From NCBI RefSeq assembly GCF_017498065.1, contig NZ_JAGDFX010000014.1:30926-94925 (forward strand): DNA of 64,000 nt. The letters run 5' to 3'. Source of the DNA: Oceanisphaera pacifica (GTDB lineage Bacteria > Pseudomonadota > Gammaproteobacteria > Enterobacterales > Aeromonadaceae). The position numbers and the translations under genes were made by a program. Positions 18,701 through 27,414 of this stretch are shown piece by piece. The notes beneath the pieces are model-generated. The model worked only from the letters and a program-made list of their open reading frames with translations, had not been told where the DNA came from and did not search any database. Position 1 is the first letter of the stretch. Each line of letters begins with the position of its first letter.

Positions 18701-19832
18701 AACCTTGGTTCATGCGCCCAGTAATGCTGTCTTGTATACTATAACCGCGACCATCAAAATCTAGCCAAAGCTGGCGGCGTAAATTAAGTTTATCGGGCTG
18801 AGCATTCTGGTGACCACGGCGAATTTCACGCAAGCCCATGCTCTCGCCTTGGCGTATTTGATAAGCGGGTAGTTGCTGCCAAGCTTGGGGTAGGTTGGTT
18901 TGCTTAGGATCAATTGCCGTTACATTCTCCACCTCCACTAAGCGCAGCTGTGGCTTAGCGTCAAATACCCATACCTCTTGCTCCGGCCAAGGCGCGTTGG
19001 CGTTAGGTACCCTTAGCTGGTTAATATTGGTGGGGTGGCGACTAACTAAGTTAATGCTCCAGCGACCAGGGCGCACTTGCACTCTTAATTGGCCGTTGGC
19101 CTCTAATCTGGCCGGCAGTGGGCTGTCGAGCTGCAGGGGGATCTGTTGATCAAGTAGCAGTGGCCCAAGCAATAGCTCGCGTTGCTCGCCAGCTACTTCT
19201 AAGTTAATTAAGGTGGTTACCTGCAACGGAATACTATCAGAAATTTTACGAAACACCTGTAACGAGAGTGCATCACCTTGTGGCGCACTTGTGGTGTTAT
19301 TACTGTTATTTTCCCCCAACCATAAACGGCCGTTTTTATCTAACTCTACCTTTTTTATTGGTTGATTATTGATAGTAAGTGCTAACAAACCTGTAGCCGG
19401 ATTAAGCATTAAGTTTTTCGGTAATGTCGGCCACTGCCATTGTCCAGTTACTAAGTGCTGGCCCTTGGGGAGCTTAATACGTGGGCGCCCTTTTTTTATC
19501 GATACCGCTTTGGGTTGACCATTCACTGTAATTTGTTGTGGCCAATGCTCTCGATTACCAGGCAGCGCAACCCAGCTGTCATTATAAAGCTGCCACTGCT
19601 GACGAAACTGGCCGCTGTTATCGGTTAAATCCAGCGCAAGTTGAGTGGGCCAAGCACATTGATAGCCTTCAGCTTGGTTATAAATAAATGGGCACTGGCG
19701 GTGTTCTTCGCCTTCTAACACCCAGTTAATCCAAGGCTGTAATGGTTCAGGTACTTGCTCTGGGCTAATGGCCCGAGCAGAGGTGGTCAGCAGGCTAAGC
19801 ATCATTAGTAACACTAGAATGACAGAGCGCAT
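15765..19832 (-). CDS. Large envelope protein of unknown function (1355 residues)
   Basis: I recognise no functional domain. A signal peptide covers residues 1-21. Residues about 30-460 look beta-rich and periplasmic, ending in LPPGWSLLSASGMD. A membrane block follows at about 472-565 (TLLDLFLVLIAAVAAFRLWG). A short soluble stretch leads to further helices at about 665-730, the last reading like a second signal sequence ([20 protein letters not shown]). A second beta-rich region of over 400 residues follows, then a C-terminal cluster of helices from about 1170. Similar LPPGW/TLLDLFLVL proteins exist in other marine gammaproteobacteria (from memory), so it is probably a conserved inner-membrane protein. 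It may be co-transcribed with osmF. Confidence 0.85.
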   Translation of the reverse strand: MRSVILVLLMMLSLLTTSARAISPEQVPEPLQPWINWVLEGEEHRQCPFIYNQAEGYQCAWPTQLALDLTDNSGQFRQQWQLYNDSWVALPGNREHWPQQITVNGQPKAVSIKKGRPRIKLPKGQHLVTGQWQWPTLPKNLMLNPATGLLALTINNQPIKKVELDKNGRLWLGENNSNNTTSAPQGDALSLQVFRKISDSIPLQVTTLINLEVAGEQRELLLGPLLLDQQIPLQLDSPLPARLEANGQLRVQVRPGRWSINLVSRHPTNINQLRVPNANAPWPEQEVWVFDAKPQLRLVEVENVTAIDPKQTNLPQAWQQLPAYQIRQGESMGLREIRRGHQNAQPDKLNLRRQLWLDFDGRGYSIQDSITGRMNQGWRLATHPQLILGRVAMDGQDQFITQLEGTNQRGVEVRRGQLNVSADSRYQDEISSLPAVGWNIDLQSLHTQLHLPPGWSLLSASGMDSANTWLQSWTLLDLFLVLIAAVAAFRLWGWQWGLITLVTLSLIWHQAAGFGPPRWIWLHLLAAAALLKVLPAGRFKKVVIGYRNASLLVLLLIAIPFMVDQIRTAMYPQLAHTTPYRHAPEINEAAMDSISSNQVQQAAAELTQQVRTSQRLPSPKASSQPAPLTQIDPNTKVQTGPGMPKWQWNSINLTWNGPVQQDQQIKLVLLSPTVNMILNVLRVLLISLLVLRMTGIRLSRAKAALPKGSVGALILPATLLLPLLLASPTPAQAAIPNEQLLTELKTKLLAPPECLPQCAQIATLDITLDKQQLSAELEIHTQQAVAVPLPVNAQHWLPNKVFVNDNASSALLRQPNGALYVPLPAGIHTVRLTGSLNEQTSIRLPLLLRPHRVTLHAAQAHWTWQGVNDNGVPSAQLTLNKVPAVSSTPTPRKLEPGAPPKFASVERTLRLDLNWNVSTQVRRQSPLGQPMSLAIPLLANESVLTEGVNVKAGKAIIHFSANQQTASWQSRLEKSETLTLKAANTEHWNERWQLDASAIWHITTSELPVIYQQNASGYRLPEWRPWPGETVTLNISRPAGVAGQTLTIDSTKLSLTPGHRAMDANLALQIRSSQGGQHRLQLPNNIKLQSVVINHKNQPLRLQEDNSLIIPLTPGAQDIQISWRHNSGVEPLLTTPVINLNSPSVNNDIDLNLGEDRWVLFTAGPNMGPAVLFWSLLAIIVLLAVGLSRIRFTPLRFHHWLLLGIGLTQIPLWMAFIVVGWLLALGLRQGWQHQSAGKVFNLVQVGLVLLTLLALSVLFFAIQQGLLGLPNMQVSGNRSYGTVLRWYQDRSANSLPQAWVVSVPLLVYRLLMLSWALWLAFALLHWLRWGWECFSQQGLWRPLNIHIDFEGKGKP

Positions 19833-20118
19833 AAGATTCCTTTCTTTGCTAAAGGGGCAACAGACAATATAGATATTAGCTTAAGTGCTTGAGTTAGCCT
19901 GTGTATTATCGACATCCTAACATGAGGACGTGCGCAACAAAGCGCTGTACTTTTAACGTGACCAAGCTGTTAGTTAAAAGCTCAGCCGTTATAAAAAAGA
20001 TCTATCTGTGCGCTTTGTTGCAAAATGCTGCGCTTTTAGTTTTTTTATAGCGTGTTCTGCTATAAAGTCGCAATAATATTGGTATATAAGATGGATTTTC
20101 AGCCATCAGAGGATGATT
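19833..20118. other. Intergenic region with a 12-bp inverted repeat
   Basis: GCAACAAAGCGC (19934-19945) and GCGCTTTGTTGC (20010-20021) are perfect inverted copies around a 64-base spacer. The region must hold divergent promoters for the 1355-residue gene and sstT. No gene seen. Confidence 0.6.
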
Positions 20119-21339
20119 ATGAGCCAGACACAACCCTTGTTATTTCGCCTCACTCACAGTGTGAGTTTAGTAACGCAGATTTTGATTGGTATTATTGCCG
20201 GTACGCTATTAGCCATTGTTGCCCCAGAAGCCGCTAACTCTGTCGGCCTATTGGGGAGCTTGTTTGTTAGCGCCTTAAAAGCCGTGGCGCCTATTTTAGT
20301 GTTTGTATTGGTGCTGTCTTCTATCGCCAACCATAAACAGGGCAGCCAAACTAACATCAAGCCGATTTTGGCCTTGTATTTAGTGGGTACTTTTATTGCA
20401 GCTCTTACCGCAGTGCTAATGAGCTTTATCTTTCCAACCACCTTGGTGCTGGCGCTAGATGCAGCAGATGCCACGCCGCCAGAGGGCATAGCGGAAGTAT
20501 TGCACACCTTATTGTTTCAGATAGTGGATAACCCAGTAAATGCGCTGCTTTCTGGTAACTTTATCGGTATTTTGGCATGGGCGATTGGCCTAGGCTTGGT
20601 GTTGCGCCAAGGCTCTGAATCAAGCAAGCATGTGTTTCGCGATATTTCTGATGGTGTTTCTAGCATAGTGCGCTTTGTGATCCGTTTAGCTCCACTGGGT
20701 ATTTTTGGCTTGGTGGCCAGCACCATTGCCGCCACCGGTTTTGATGCACTGTGGGGTTATGCGCGCCTGTTGGCCGTACTTATTGGCTCTATGCTGATTA
20801 TTGCCTTGGTGATGAACCCGCTCATTGTGTTCTTTAAGCTTCGTCGCAATCCATATCCGCTGGTGTTTAAGTGCTTGCGCGAAAGTGGCGTAACGGCCTT
20901 CTTTACCCGTAGCTCGGCGGCAAACATTCCGGTCAATATGGATTTATGTAAGCGCCTAGACCTGCACGAAGACACTTATTCTGTGTCTATTCCGCTGGGT
21001 GCCACCATTAATATGGGCGGCGCGGCCATTACCATTACCGTGCTTACCTTGGCTGCGGTACACACTTTAGGAATAAATGTAGACCTAGGCACGGCACTAT
21101 TACTGAGCCTGATTGCCTCGGTTTCTGCTTGTGGTGCGTCTGGTGTGGCGGGAGGGTCTTTACTCTTGATCCCACTGGCATGTAGCTTGTTTGGTATTTC
21201 TAATGACGTCGCCATGCAAGTGGTGGCTGTCGGCTTTATTATTGGCGTATTACAAGATTCGGCAGAAACCGGCCTTAATAGCTCTACCGACGTGCTGTTT
21301 ACCGCCGCCGCCTGTCAGGCAGAAGAAAAGAAAGCTTGA
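20119..21339 (+). CDS. sstT: Serine/threonine:sodium symporter SstT
   Basis: 406 residues from ATG 20119, with AGAGG about 6 bases upstream; the ATG at 20113 abuts that site. E. coli SstT has 414. DAACS-family features include [13 protein letters not shown] near residue 255, [20 protein letters not shown] near 285 and [22 protein letters not shown] at the C-terminus. It imports serine and threonine with sodium at the inner membrane. It is a single-gene unit closed by a terminator. Confidence 0.96.
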   Translation: MSQTQPLLFRLTHSVSLVTQILIGIIAGTLLAIVAPEAANSVGLLGSLFVSALKAVAPILVFVLVLSSIANHKQGSQTNIKPILALYLVGTFIAALTAVLMSFIFPTTLVLALDAADATPPEGIAEVLHTLLFQIVDNPVNALLSGNFIGILAWAIGLGLVLRQGSESSKHVFRDISDGVSSIVRFVIRLAPLGIFGLVASTIAATGFDALWGYARLLAVLIGSMLIIALVMNPLIVFFKLRRNPYPLVFKCLRESGVTAFFTRSSAANIPVNMDLCKRLDLHEDTYSVSIPLGATINMGGAAITITVLTLAAVHTLGINVDLGTALLLSLIASVSACGASGVAGGSLLLIPLACSLFGISNDVAMQVVAVGFIIGVLQDSAETGLNSSTDVLFTAAACQAEEKKA

Positions 21340-21355
21340 TCTCAGGCCCAGTGGA

Positions 21356-21391
21356 TAAAAAGGCCGCAAGCGTTTGCCTGCGGCCTTTTTT
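21356..21391 (+). terminator. Intrinsic terminator, sstT
   Basis: AGGCCGCA / TGCGGCCT stem with a GC-containing loop, flanked by A-run and T6, so also usable from the YfcC side. Confidence 0.88.
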
Positions 21392-21417
21392 GTTTGCCGG
21401 TGATCGGAGAATCGAGT

Positions 21418-22827
21418 TTAACTTCCTAATACCACTCCCAAGCTAAGCATGCTCATGACCATCAGGATAAGAAAGCCCAGTAAGGGTCCAATAAAGCGCA
21501 GCCAAGCGGCATAGGATACCCGTCCTATGGCTAGGCCACCCATAACGATGCCGGAAGTAGGCGTCACTAGATTGGGTAGGCCGGAAGCAGACTGGAAGGC
21601 GGTCACTACTAGTTCACGACTGGTACCGGAGAAATCGGCCAAGGGTGCCAGTATCGGCATTGATAGTACTGCCAGCCCAGAGGAGGAAGGCACGATTAGA
21701 CTCATTATCGCTTCTATCCCATAAATCGCATTGATAAAGGCGATCTGATGCATTCCTGACAGCAGCCCTTCAGCATAGTTGAGTATGGTATGAGTGATGT
21801 TGCCGTTATCCATTACTACCACTAAGCCTCGGGCAATGGCGATAATCAGTGCCACCCCCAGCAGATCCCGAGCACCACCGATAAAACTGTCGGTTAGTTC
21901 TGATTCAGACAGTCGGCCTACTAGCCCCACCAATATGCTAGCACCGATAAAGAGCGCTGAGAGTTCGGCCATCCACCATCCGCCCGCCGATACACCCCAC
22001 ATCATTACTCCAAAAGTCAGGGCGAATATAGCCAGAATGATCTTGCGAGTTGGTGTTAGCTCGGGTGCCTTTTGCTCTTTTCCGTGCAGAAAGTGTCGCT
22101 CGTTTTCTTCCTTCTGGTGAGCGACTACGGAAAGAGATGGATCCTGCTTCACTTTTTCTGCATAGCGCATGACATAGAGCACGCAGGCCAGCCAGCCTAG
22201 TACTAAAATCGCCAAGCGCAGGCCAAAGCCGTCCATAAAATTGATCTCGGCGGCATTGGAGGCAATTACGGTCGCGAAGGGGTTGATAGTTGAGCCTAAA
22301 CAGCCGATACCGGCACCTATCATGATAATAGCTATGCCCACTATGCTGTCGTAACCGGCGGCTATCATCACCGGGATCAGGAGGGCATAAAAGGGGAGAG
22401 TTTCCTCGGCCATACCGTAGACAGTTCCGGCCAGAGCAAACAGGCCCATCAGCAGCGGGATCATCCATTTTTCTTGCCCCTTGAGCCGGGCCATGCTGCC
22501 ATTGATACCAGCATCTATAGCTCCTGTGCGAGTAACCACCGCCAGAAAGCCGCCAATCACTAGTACAAAAAGAGCTACATCCACGGCTCGGGCGACATAG
22601 TTAACTGGATCATAAAATCCCTGCACCGATGCCATCAGGATCTCCACGATGCCTTGCGGATTGGCATCAACCAAGTGATAGGAGCCTACCTGAGGTACTA
22701 AGCGCCCTAGGTTTTCGTTTTCTACCATCTGATACTGACCGGCAGGAATAATCCAAGTCAGTATCGCCATCACCACGGTAAGCAGAAATAATATGGTGTA
22801 GGCGGAGGGAAACTTTATTTTGGTCAT
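21418..22827 (-). CDS. YfcC-family transporter (C4-dicarboxylate/arginine-ornithine carrier superfamily)
   Basis: 469 residues from ATG 22827 (AAGGA about 7 bases upstream). About 12 membrane helices. YfcC/DcuC-like features are TWIIPAGQY near residue 23, GMAEETLPFYALLIPVMIAAG near 150 and VPSSSGLAVLSMPILAPLADF near 380. The family is linked to basic amino acid or dicarboxylate exchange. It lies 65 bases after an opine dehydrogenase on the same strand, so the cargo may be an opine or its amino acid product. That is inferred from context. Confidence 0.88.
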   Translation of the reverse strand: MTKIKFPSAYTILFLLTVVMAILTWIIPAGQYQMVENENLGRLVPQVGSYHLVDANPQGIVEILMASVQGFYDPVNYVARAVDVALFVLVIGGFLAVVTRTGAIDAGINGSMARLKGQEKWMIPLLMGLFALAGTVYGMAEETLPFYALLIPVMIAAGYDSIVGIAIIMIGAGIGCLGSTINPFATVIASNAAEINFMDGFGLRLAILVLGWLACVLYVMRYAEKVKQDPSLSVVAHQKEENERHFLHGKEQKAPELTPTRKIILAIFALTFGVMMWGVSAGGWWMAELSALFIGASILVGLVGRLSESELTDSFIGGARDLLGVALIIAIARGLVVVMDNGNITHTILNYAEGLLSGMHQIAFINAIYGIEAIMSLIVPSSSGLAVLSMPILAPLADFSGTSRELVVTAFQSASGLPNLVTPTSGIVMGGLAIGRVSYAAWLRFIGPLLGFLILMVMSMLSLGVVLGS

Positions 22828-22892
22828 TAAAATATCCTTATCACGCATCAGCCGTGTTACCGGCAATAAAGCAGTGGCTTCATCGTTCGGTA

Positions 22893-24002
22893 TTAGGCAA
22901 CCAGCTCCATGATTTCCTGAACCGATTTTCCAGTTAGGCCCATTTTATCTAGGGTGCGCCCGCTACAGAAATAGTCGGCTTCGTTATAGGCATTGTTTAT
23001 ATGTAGGCAGGATTCAACCAGAGTGGTTTTTACTCCGGCTAGTTGTCCTAGTTCAAAACAGGGAACCAGCAGATAAGCGGCATCTTCGGTGATATAGCGA
23101 TCTTGAGCCGATTTTGGGGCGCTATTGAGTTTGCCGTGAGTTTCTGATGTACGATTTAGCTCGTAGACACTACTGGCGCTCAGACCGTAAAGGCTGTTCA
23201 TGGCTTCTAGCTCAGGTTTTAGAGTTAGCCCCAGAGCTTCACCCACTGCCAGACGCTCCTGTTCCATCACTGCCGCGGCTTTGGCGGTGGCGGTTGAGCA
23301 GCAGTCTTTGTAGTAGTTGAACTGGCCGTCAAAGTTTTCCAACAACCCCATACTGAGAGTGGTCAATAACGGATGGCCGCCGAAGTTGATATTTTCCAGC
23401 CCAGCGGCAATCACGTTGTCCAGAGCAGTTAATGGTAATGGCATCAGTGGCTGGAGTCGTTTAATGGCTTCTTGCGTGCGGCTGGCTGGCAAAGCAGCTA
23501 CGGGCAGCTGTTTTTTCATGCCAAGAATGGCCAGTTGAGCGGGGCCGACGATGCGGGTTGCCCAAGGGATGGAGATGGCATCAACCAGAGTGACGTCCAG
23601 CATCTGGAAGCCTTCTTCCATTTTGATACGGTTAAATACTAACGAGCCGTAGTTTCCCGGCATTAGCAATATAGTCTGGCCATCGCGCAGGTGTGGCAGC
23701 ATGGCCCTGAATAAGGGCTCTTGAGCAAAGGATGGAACGGGCAGTATTAGCACATCGGAGAAGGCCACTGCATCGGCCAAGTCGCGACTTAGGGTATGGA
23801 TCGACTGAGTACCGGCAAACTCTAGGGGTACACCATTAAATTCTGCCAGCGACTGTATACCGCCGAGCTGAGCGATGTCGTCTAGTGGCTGATCAAAGCC
23901 GGATGCGCCATACAGGCAAACTTGGTTTCCCATTAGGGATAAATGGTAGGCGGCGGTCAGGCCTGCATTACCGGAACCGATTACGGAGACACGAGAGCAC
24001 AT
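22893..24002 (-). CDS. NAD(P)-dependent octopine/nopaline (opine) dehydrogenase family protein
   Basis: 369 residues. The N-terminal Rossmann domain starts VSVIGSGNAGLTAAYHLS. The C-terminal opine-dehydrogenase domain shows NINFGGHPLLT near residue 205, where the histidine is the family's catalytic one, then SLYGLSASSVYE and YITEDAAYLLVP. These enzymes reductively couple an alpha-keto acid to an amino acid, or reverse it. A LysR regulator lies upstream and a YfcC carrier downstream, all on one strand, which suggests an opine uptake and breakdown cassette. Confidence 0.88.
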   Translation of the reverse strand: MCSRVSVIGSGNAGLTAAYHLSLMGNQVCLYGASGFDQPLDDIAQLGGIQSLAEFNGVPLEFAGTQSIHTLSRDLADAVAFSDVLILPVPSFAQEPLFRAMLPHLRDGQTILLMPGNYGSLVFNRIKMEEGFQMLDVTLVDAISIPWATRIVGPAQLAILGMKKQLPVAALPASRTQEAIKRLQPLMPLPLTALDNVIAAGLENINFGGHPLLTTLSMGLLENFDGQFNYYKDCCSTATAKAAAVMEQERLAVGEALGLTLKPELEAMNSLYGLSASSVYELNRTSETHGKLNSAPKSAQDRYITEDAAYLLVPCFELGQLAGVKTTLVESCLHINNAYNEADYFCSGRTLDKMGLTGKSVQEIMELVA

Positions 24003-24195
24003 GGTATTTCCTCTGACGATTGATTACTGATGGCGTCAGACTAGGAAAAATCGTAATCGTAGGATAATGCTCAGGCTTTCTTGAGCTATGCAAAAAAGAC
24101 ATACTGAAGAGAGTGATGTGATGTAACCATTTGATGCACAAGGTGTTAAATTTATGTTTTATTCTATTGCAGCCGAGATAAAAGTGTGAGTTAAG

Positions 24196-25125
24196 TCACT
24201 TTTGTTCAGATAGATCTCGTATTGTTCCTATGCTCATCACTATCTCCATATCTTCGGCCAGATCGGTAAAGTGTTTGATAAAACGCTGTGCATGACGATT
24301 GAGTGGGCGCAGAGCTGGATAGAGGACTTCAAATTCGAACGGTAGCGAAAAGGCCAGTGGTCGCTCTATAACCTCTTTGTATTCGTTAGCAATGCGGGCA
24401 GTAAAAGGGTCAGTAATGGCCATACCCAATCCTTCACGTACCAAGGCTGCCGCTGTGGTGGCAAGCGAAACCTCTATTCGTTCGGTCATGTTTAGCTGAT
24501 AGCGCCGGAGTAAAGCATCGAACTGGCGCTGGCTAACGTCTTTTTCATGACGGATCAGCGGCAGTTCGGCCAGATCGTCTAGATCAATATGTGACTTTTT
24601 TGCCAATGATGAACCGGCTGGCAGCAGGCATACCGACTCGCATTTCACTCGCTGGGCTCTAACACCCGGCAGTGGCTCATCGATAAAGGCAAAACCGATA
24701 TCGGTGGTCTGACTTTGTACTCTACGTATGACATCTTCCGAACGATAAGTTTTTAGAGCTACCTTCATCTGCGATGTTTGATGTAGAAAGCGGGCCAAGG
24801 TACGGGGTAAAAATGCGTTGGAAAGCAGCGGCATAGCGGCAACATTGAGGCTGCCGAAGCGATTAGCGCGAATGGATGACGCAGTATGATCCAACCCAGA
24901 GAATGCTTCAAAGGCTCGGATTACTTCCAAATAAAAAGCCTCGCCATCATCACTTAGCAGCAGTCGGTTTCCTTGGCGGATAAAGAGCTGAAATCCCAGC
25001 CGCTGCTCGAGTGCCGCCAATAATCGACTCGCTGCTGGTTGACTAAGATTAAGTCGCTCGGCTGCTGCTGTTACTGTCTGGCATTCGACAATAGCCCTGA
25101 AAGCATTAAGCTGGGAAAGCTTCAT
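24196..25125 (-). CDS. LysR-family regulator, OccR/NocR-like
   Basis: 309 residues. The HTH is at about 2-60 (LSQLNAFRAIVECQTVTAAA, then LSQPAASRLLAALEQRLGF). The effector domain follows from about 90. The HTH strongly recalls the octopine and nopaline catabolism regulators OccR/NocR, matching the opine dehydrogenase that follows 190 bases downstream on the same strand. The intervening region (24003-24195) has TGAGC-type dyads that could be its operator. Effector not established. Confidence 0.88.
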   Translation of the reverse strand: MKLSQLNAFRAIVECQTVTAAAERLNLSQPAASRLLAALEQRLGFQLFIRQGNRLLLSDDGEAFYLEVIRAFEAFSGLDHTASSIRANRFGSLNVAAMPLLSNAFLPRTLARFLHQTSQMKVALKTYRSEDVIRRVQSQTTDIGFAFIDEPLPGVRAQRVKCESVCLLPAGSSLAKKSHIDLDDLAELPLIRHEKDVSQRQFDALLRRYQLNMTERIEVSLATTAAALVREGLGMAITDPFTARIANEYKEVIERPLAFSLPFEFEVLYPALRPLNRHAQRFIKHFTDLAEDMEIVMSIGTIRDLSEQK

Positions 25126-25308
25126 CGGTATTCGTCTCCTGATTTAGCCGGTTCGAGCGGCACCTAAGTATAAATCGTTTATCAGAGCACATGCATTTAC
25201 AGAAAATGGATTATTGCAAGATTATCTGGCTCTGATTCGAATAGATGTTCTTGGTCTGACAGCGTGCTGGCTATGCTAGCCGGCAGATGTGGAGGAGCGC
25301 TGTTGCAC

Positions 25309-26181
25309 TCAATCTTGGCCCTGTTGCTGGCAAAGGGTGATAAAGCGGCGTAATAAGGCGGAGTGGTATTTTTGTTTATGCCATACCAGTTTTAAGGTAC
25401 GAGATAAGTGAGTGTTTACATCTAAAGCAACCAGTCGCCCATAAGTTAGCCGGTCGCTTACCGCTCTTTTTGAAACAAATGCCAACCCTAGCCCTTGCTC
25501 TACCGCCTGTATTACCGACTCTAGCGTATTAAGCTCAAGTAACTGACCTAATGCTCCTATATGAGGGGCAATATCTCGCTCAAACTGCTCACGATTGCCA
25601 GAAAGTGGCTCGCGTAACACCCAATTATATTGCTGCAGTTGGGGCAAGCTAAGTGTCTGCTTACCTGCTAATGGATGCGTGGTGGGAGCAATAATTAACA
25701 TTTCATCTGTTAGCCAATGCTGAGTGACTAAGTCGGGGTGAAAGCTTTCACCTTCAATTAATGCCATATCTAACTCAAAACGCAGCAGCATCCCACATAA
25801 ATAATGAGTATTAGTGATTTTTACTTTAGCTTGTAGCTCGGGTTGCTGTGCCAATAATTTGGGGAGCAGATAGTTACCAATAGTTTGGCTAGCACCTAGG
25901 CGTAAAGAGCCGCTGGGCGCGCCTTGTTCATCAAATAAATGCTCAATATCGGTGATCCGACTTAACACTTCTTCAGCCAAGGGTTGCAGTAGCCGACCTT
26001 GCTCATTGAGCTTTAAGTGCGGGTGTACGCGATCAAACACCGGGTGACCAAGCTGGCGCTCTAATTCACCCAGAGCTTGAGATAAAGCTCCCTTACTAAG
26101 AAAGAGCTCTTCGGCGGCCACGCCTAAGCTGCCATGGTGCGCAATGCTGGCAAATACTTGTAGCTGTTTAAAACTTATCAT
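25309..26181 (-). CDS. LysR-family regulator, YeiE-like
   Basis: 290 residues. HTH at about 2-60 (FKQLQVFASIAHHGSLGVAA), followed by a CysB/YeiE-type effector domain opening with LRLGASQTIGNYLLPKLLA near residue 93, very like E. coli YeiE. It is divergent from the TDT transporter, with 92 bases between the starts containing TTTAGTAAAGCTAAA, a short dyad. YeiE in enterobacteria is tied to sulfite stress, which would fit a sulfite-exporting TDT protein; this is inference. Confidence 0.9.
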   Translation of the reverse strand: MISFKQLQVFASIAHHGSLGVAAEELFLSKGALSQALGELERQLGHPVFDRVHPHLKLNEQGRLLQPLAEEVLSRITDIEHLFDEQGAPSGSLRLGASQTIGNYLLPKLLAQQPELQAKVKITNTHYLCGMLLRFELDMALIEGESFHPDLVTQHWLTDEMLIIAPTTHPLAGKQTLSLPQLQQYNWVLREPLSGNREQFERDIAPHIGALGQLLELNTLESVIQAVEQGLGLAFVSKRAVSDRLTYGRLVALDVNTHLSRTLKLVWHKQKYHSALLRRFITLCQQQGQD

Positions 26182-26273
26182 TTAGTAAAGCTAAACACCT
26201 TGTTTAAATCATTTAGATATCTTGAATGGTAAAGTTTTTTTATGATAACTACCAGTTACCAAGGAGACCCACC

Positions 26274-27233
26274 ATGCTGAATATTACTCGTCACCGTTTT
26301 GCCAATGTGCCCACCCCCATGGCGGGGCTCGCTTTAGGTATCGCCAGTTTAGGCTGGGCCTGGGAGAGTGTCGGCTTGTTTTCTGGTGGCGCTCAAACCC
26401 TAGGCGCTCTAATTGCCGCTGCCTTATTATTAATATTAACCGGCAAATTTGTCTTACATCCCCACTTGCTGGCGCAAGACTTAGCTCACCCTGTGGTGGG
26501 TAGCGTAGCGCCTACTTTTGCCATGGCCACTATGGTGGTGTCTAACGCCGTAGGCGGTGATTTAGGGGTGGGGTTGTGGTTGTTTGCCATCGGCTTGCAC
26601 TTGGTGTTTTTGGTGACCTTTATTTGGCATCGCCTTAAAGACTTTAAACTTCATCACATGGTACCCAGCTGGTTTGTGCCGCCCATTGGTATCATAGTGG
26701 CTGATGTGGCCAGCCCAGGTGGAGCACTGGCTCCTTTAGCTGATGTGCTGTTGTGGTTTGGTATTATTTGCTACGCGATTATGTTGCCCATGATGCTGTA
26801 TCGTTTAATATTTTGTGGCGAAGTGCCCGATGCGGCTAAACCGACTATTGCTATTATGGCCGCACCTGCCAGCCTATCTTTAGCCGGTTACTTAACCGTT
26901 ACCACAGAGCCAGCACCGGTATTAGTGGCCGTCTTATTAGGCATAGCCGTACTGATGACGGCATTGATTTACTTGGCTTTTATTAAGTTATTACGCTTAC
27001 CCTTTAGCCCAGGCTACGCCGCTTTTACTTTTCCACTGGTAATAGGTGCCACCGCCTTGTTTAAAGTGGCAGCGCTGGCAGAAACGCTAGGTTTAGATAG
27101 CGCCAGCATCAATCAACTGCACTGGATGGCAGAAGGCGAGTTAGTGATTGCTACCTTGGTGGTCAGCTATGTTGCACTACGCTTCGCCCAACACTTTAAC
27201 CCCCTGCGCAAAGCCCTAGCCGAATTGGCTTAA
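26274..27233 (+). CDS. TDT-family (TehA/SLAC1-like) membrane transporter
   Basis: 319 residues from ATG 26274, with a strong AAGGAG 7 bases upstream. Ten hydrophobic helices with PTPMAGLALGIASLGWAWE near residue 11 and MVPSWFVPPIGIIVADVA near 125, as in TDT proteins that conduct anions, tellurite-related oxyanions or sulfite. The neighbouring YeiE-like LysR is the likely regulator. The exact ion cannot be told from sequence. Confidence 0.88.
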   Translation: MLNITRHRFANVPTPMAGLALGIASLGWAWESVGLFSGGAQTLGALIAAALLLILTGKFVLHPHLLAQDLAHPVVGSVAPTFAMATMVVSNAVGGDLGVGLWLFAIGLHLVFLVTFIWHRLKDFKLHHMVPSWFVPPIGIIVADVASPGGALAPLADVLLWFGIICYAIMLPMMLYRLIFCGEVPDAAKPTIAIMAAPASLSLAGYLTVTTEPAPVLVAVLLGIAVLMTALIYLAFIKLLRLPFSPGYAAFTFPLVIGATALFKVAALAETLGLDSASINQLHWMAEGELVIATLVVSYVALRFAQHFNPLRKALAELA

Positions 27234-27248
27234 TAACCGAGAACACCA

Positions 27249-27414
27249 AGATTAAAGACTTTTTGCCACGGAATACACTGAATAGCACGGAAAAGTTAAA
27301 CTGATATAAGACCGAAAAATGACCAAGCACTGTAAGGTTAAGGTCATTACTAATAAAAAACTTTCTTTTTTTTATCTCTATTCTTCTGTGGGTTTCGTGG
27401 ATTCCGTGGCAAAA
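27249..27414. repeat. Dispersed repeat family C, copy 1, overlapping the end of sitD
   Basis: Imperfect terminal inverted repeat: TTTTGCCACGGAATACACTG near 27260 against TTTTGCCACGGAATCCACGA read inverted from about 27413. Related copies at 31104-31302 and 60963-61136. The right arm encodes the C-terminus of sitD. Confidence 0.8.
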
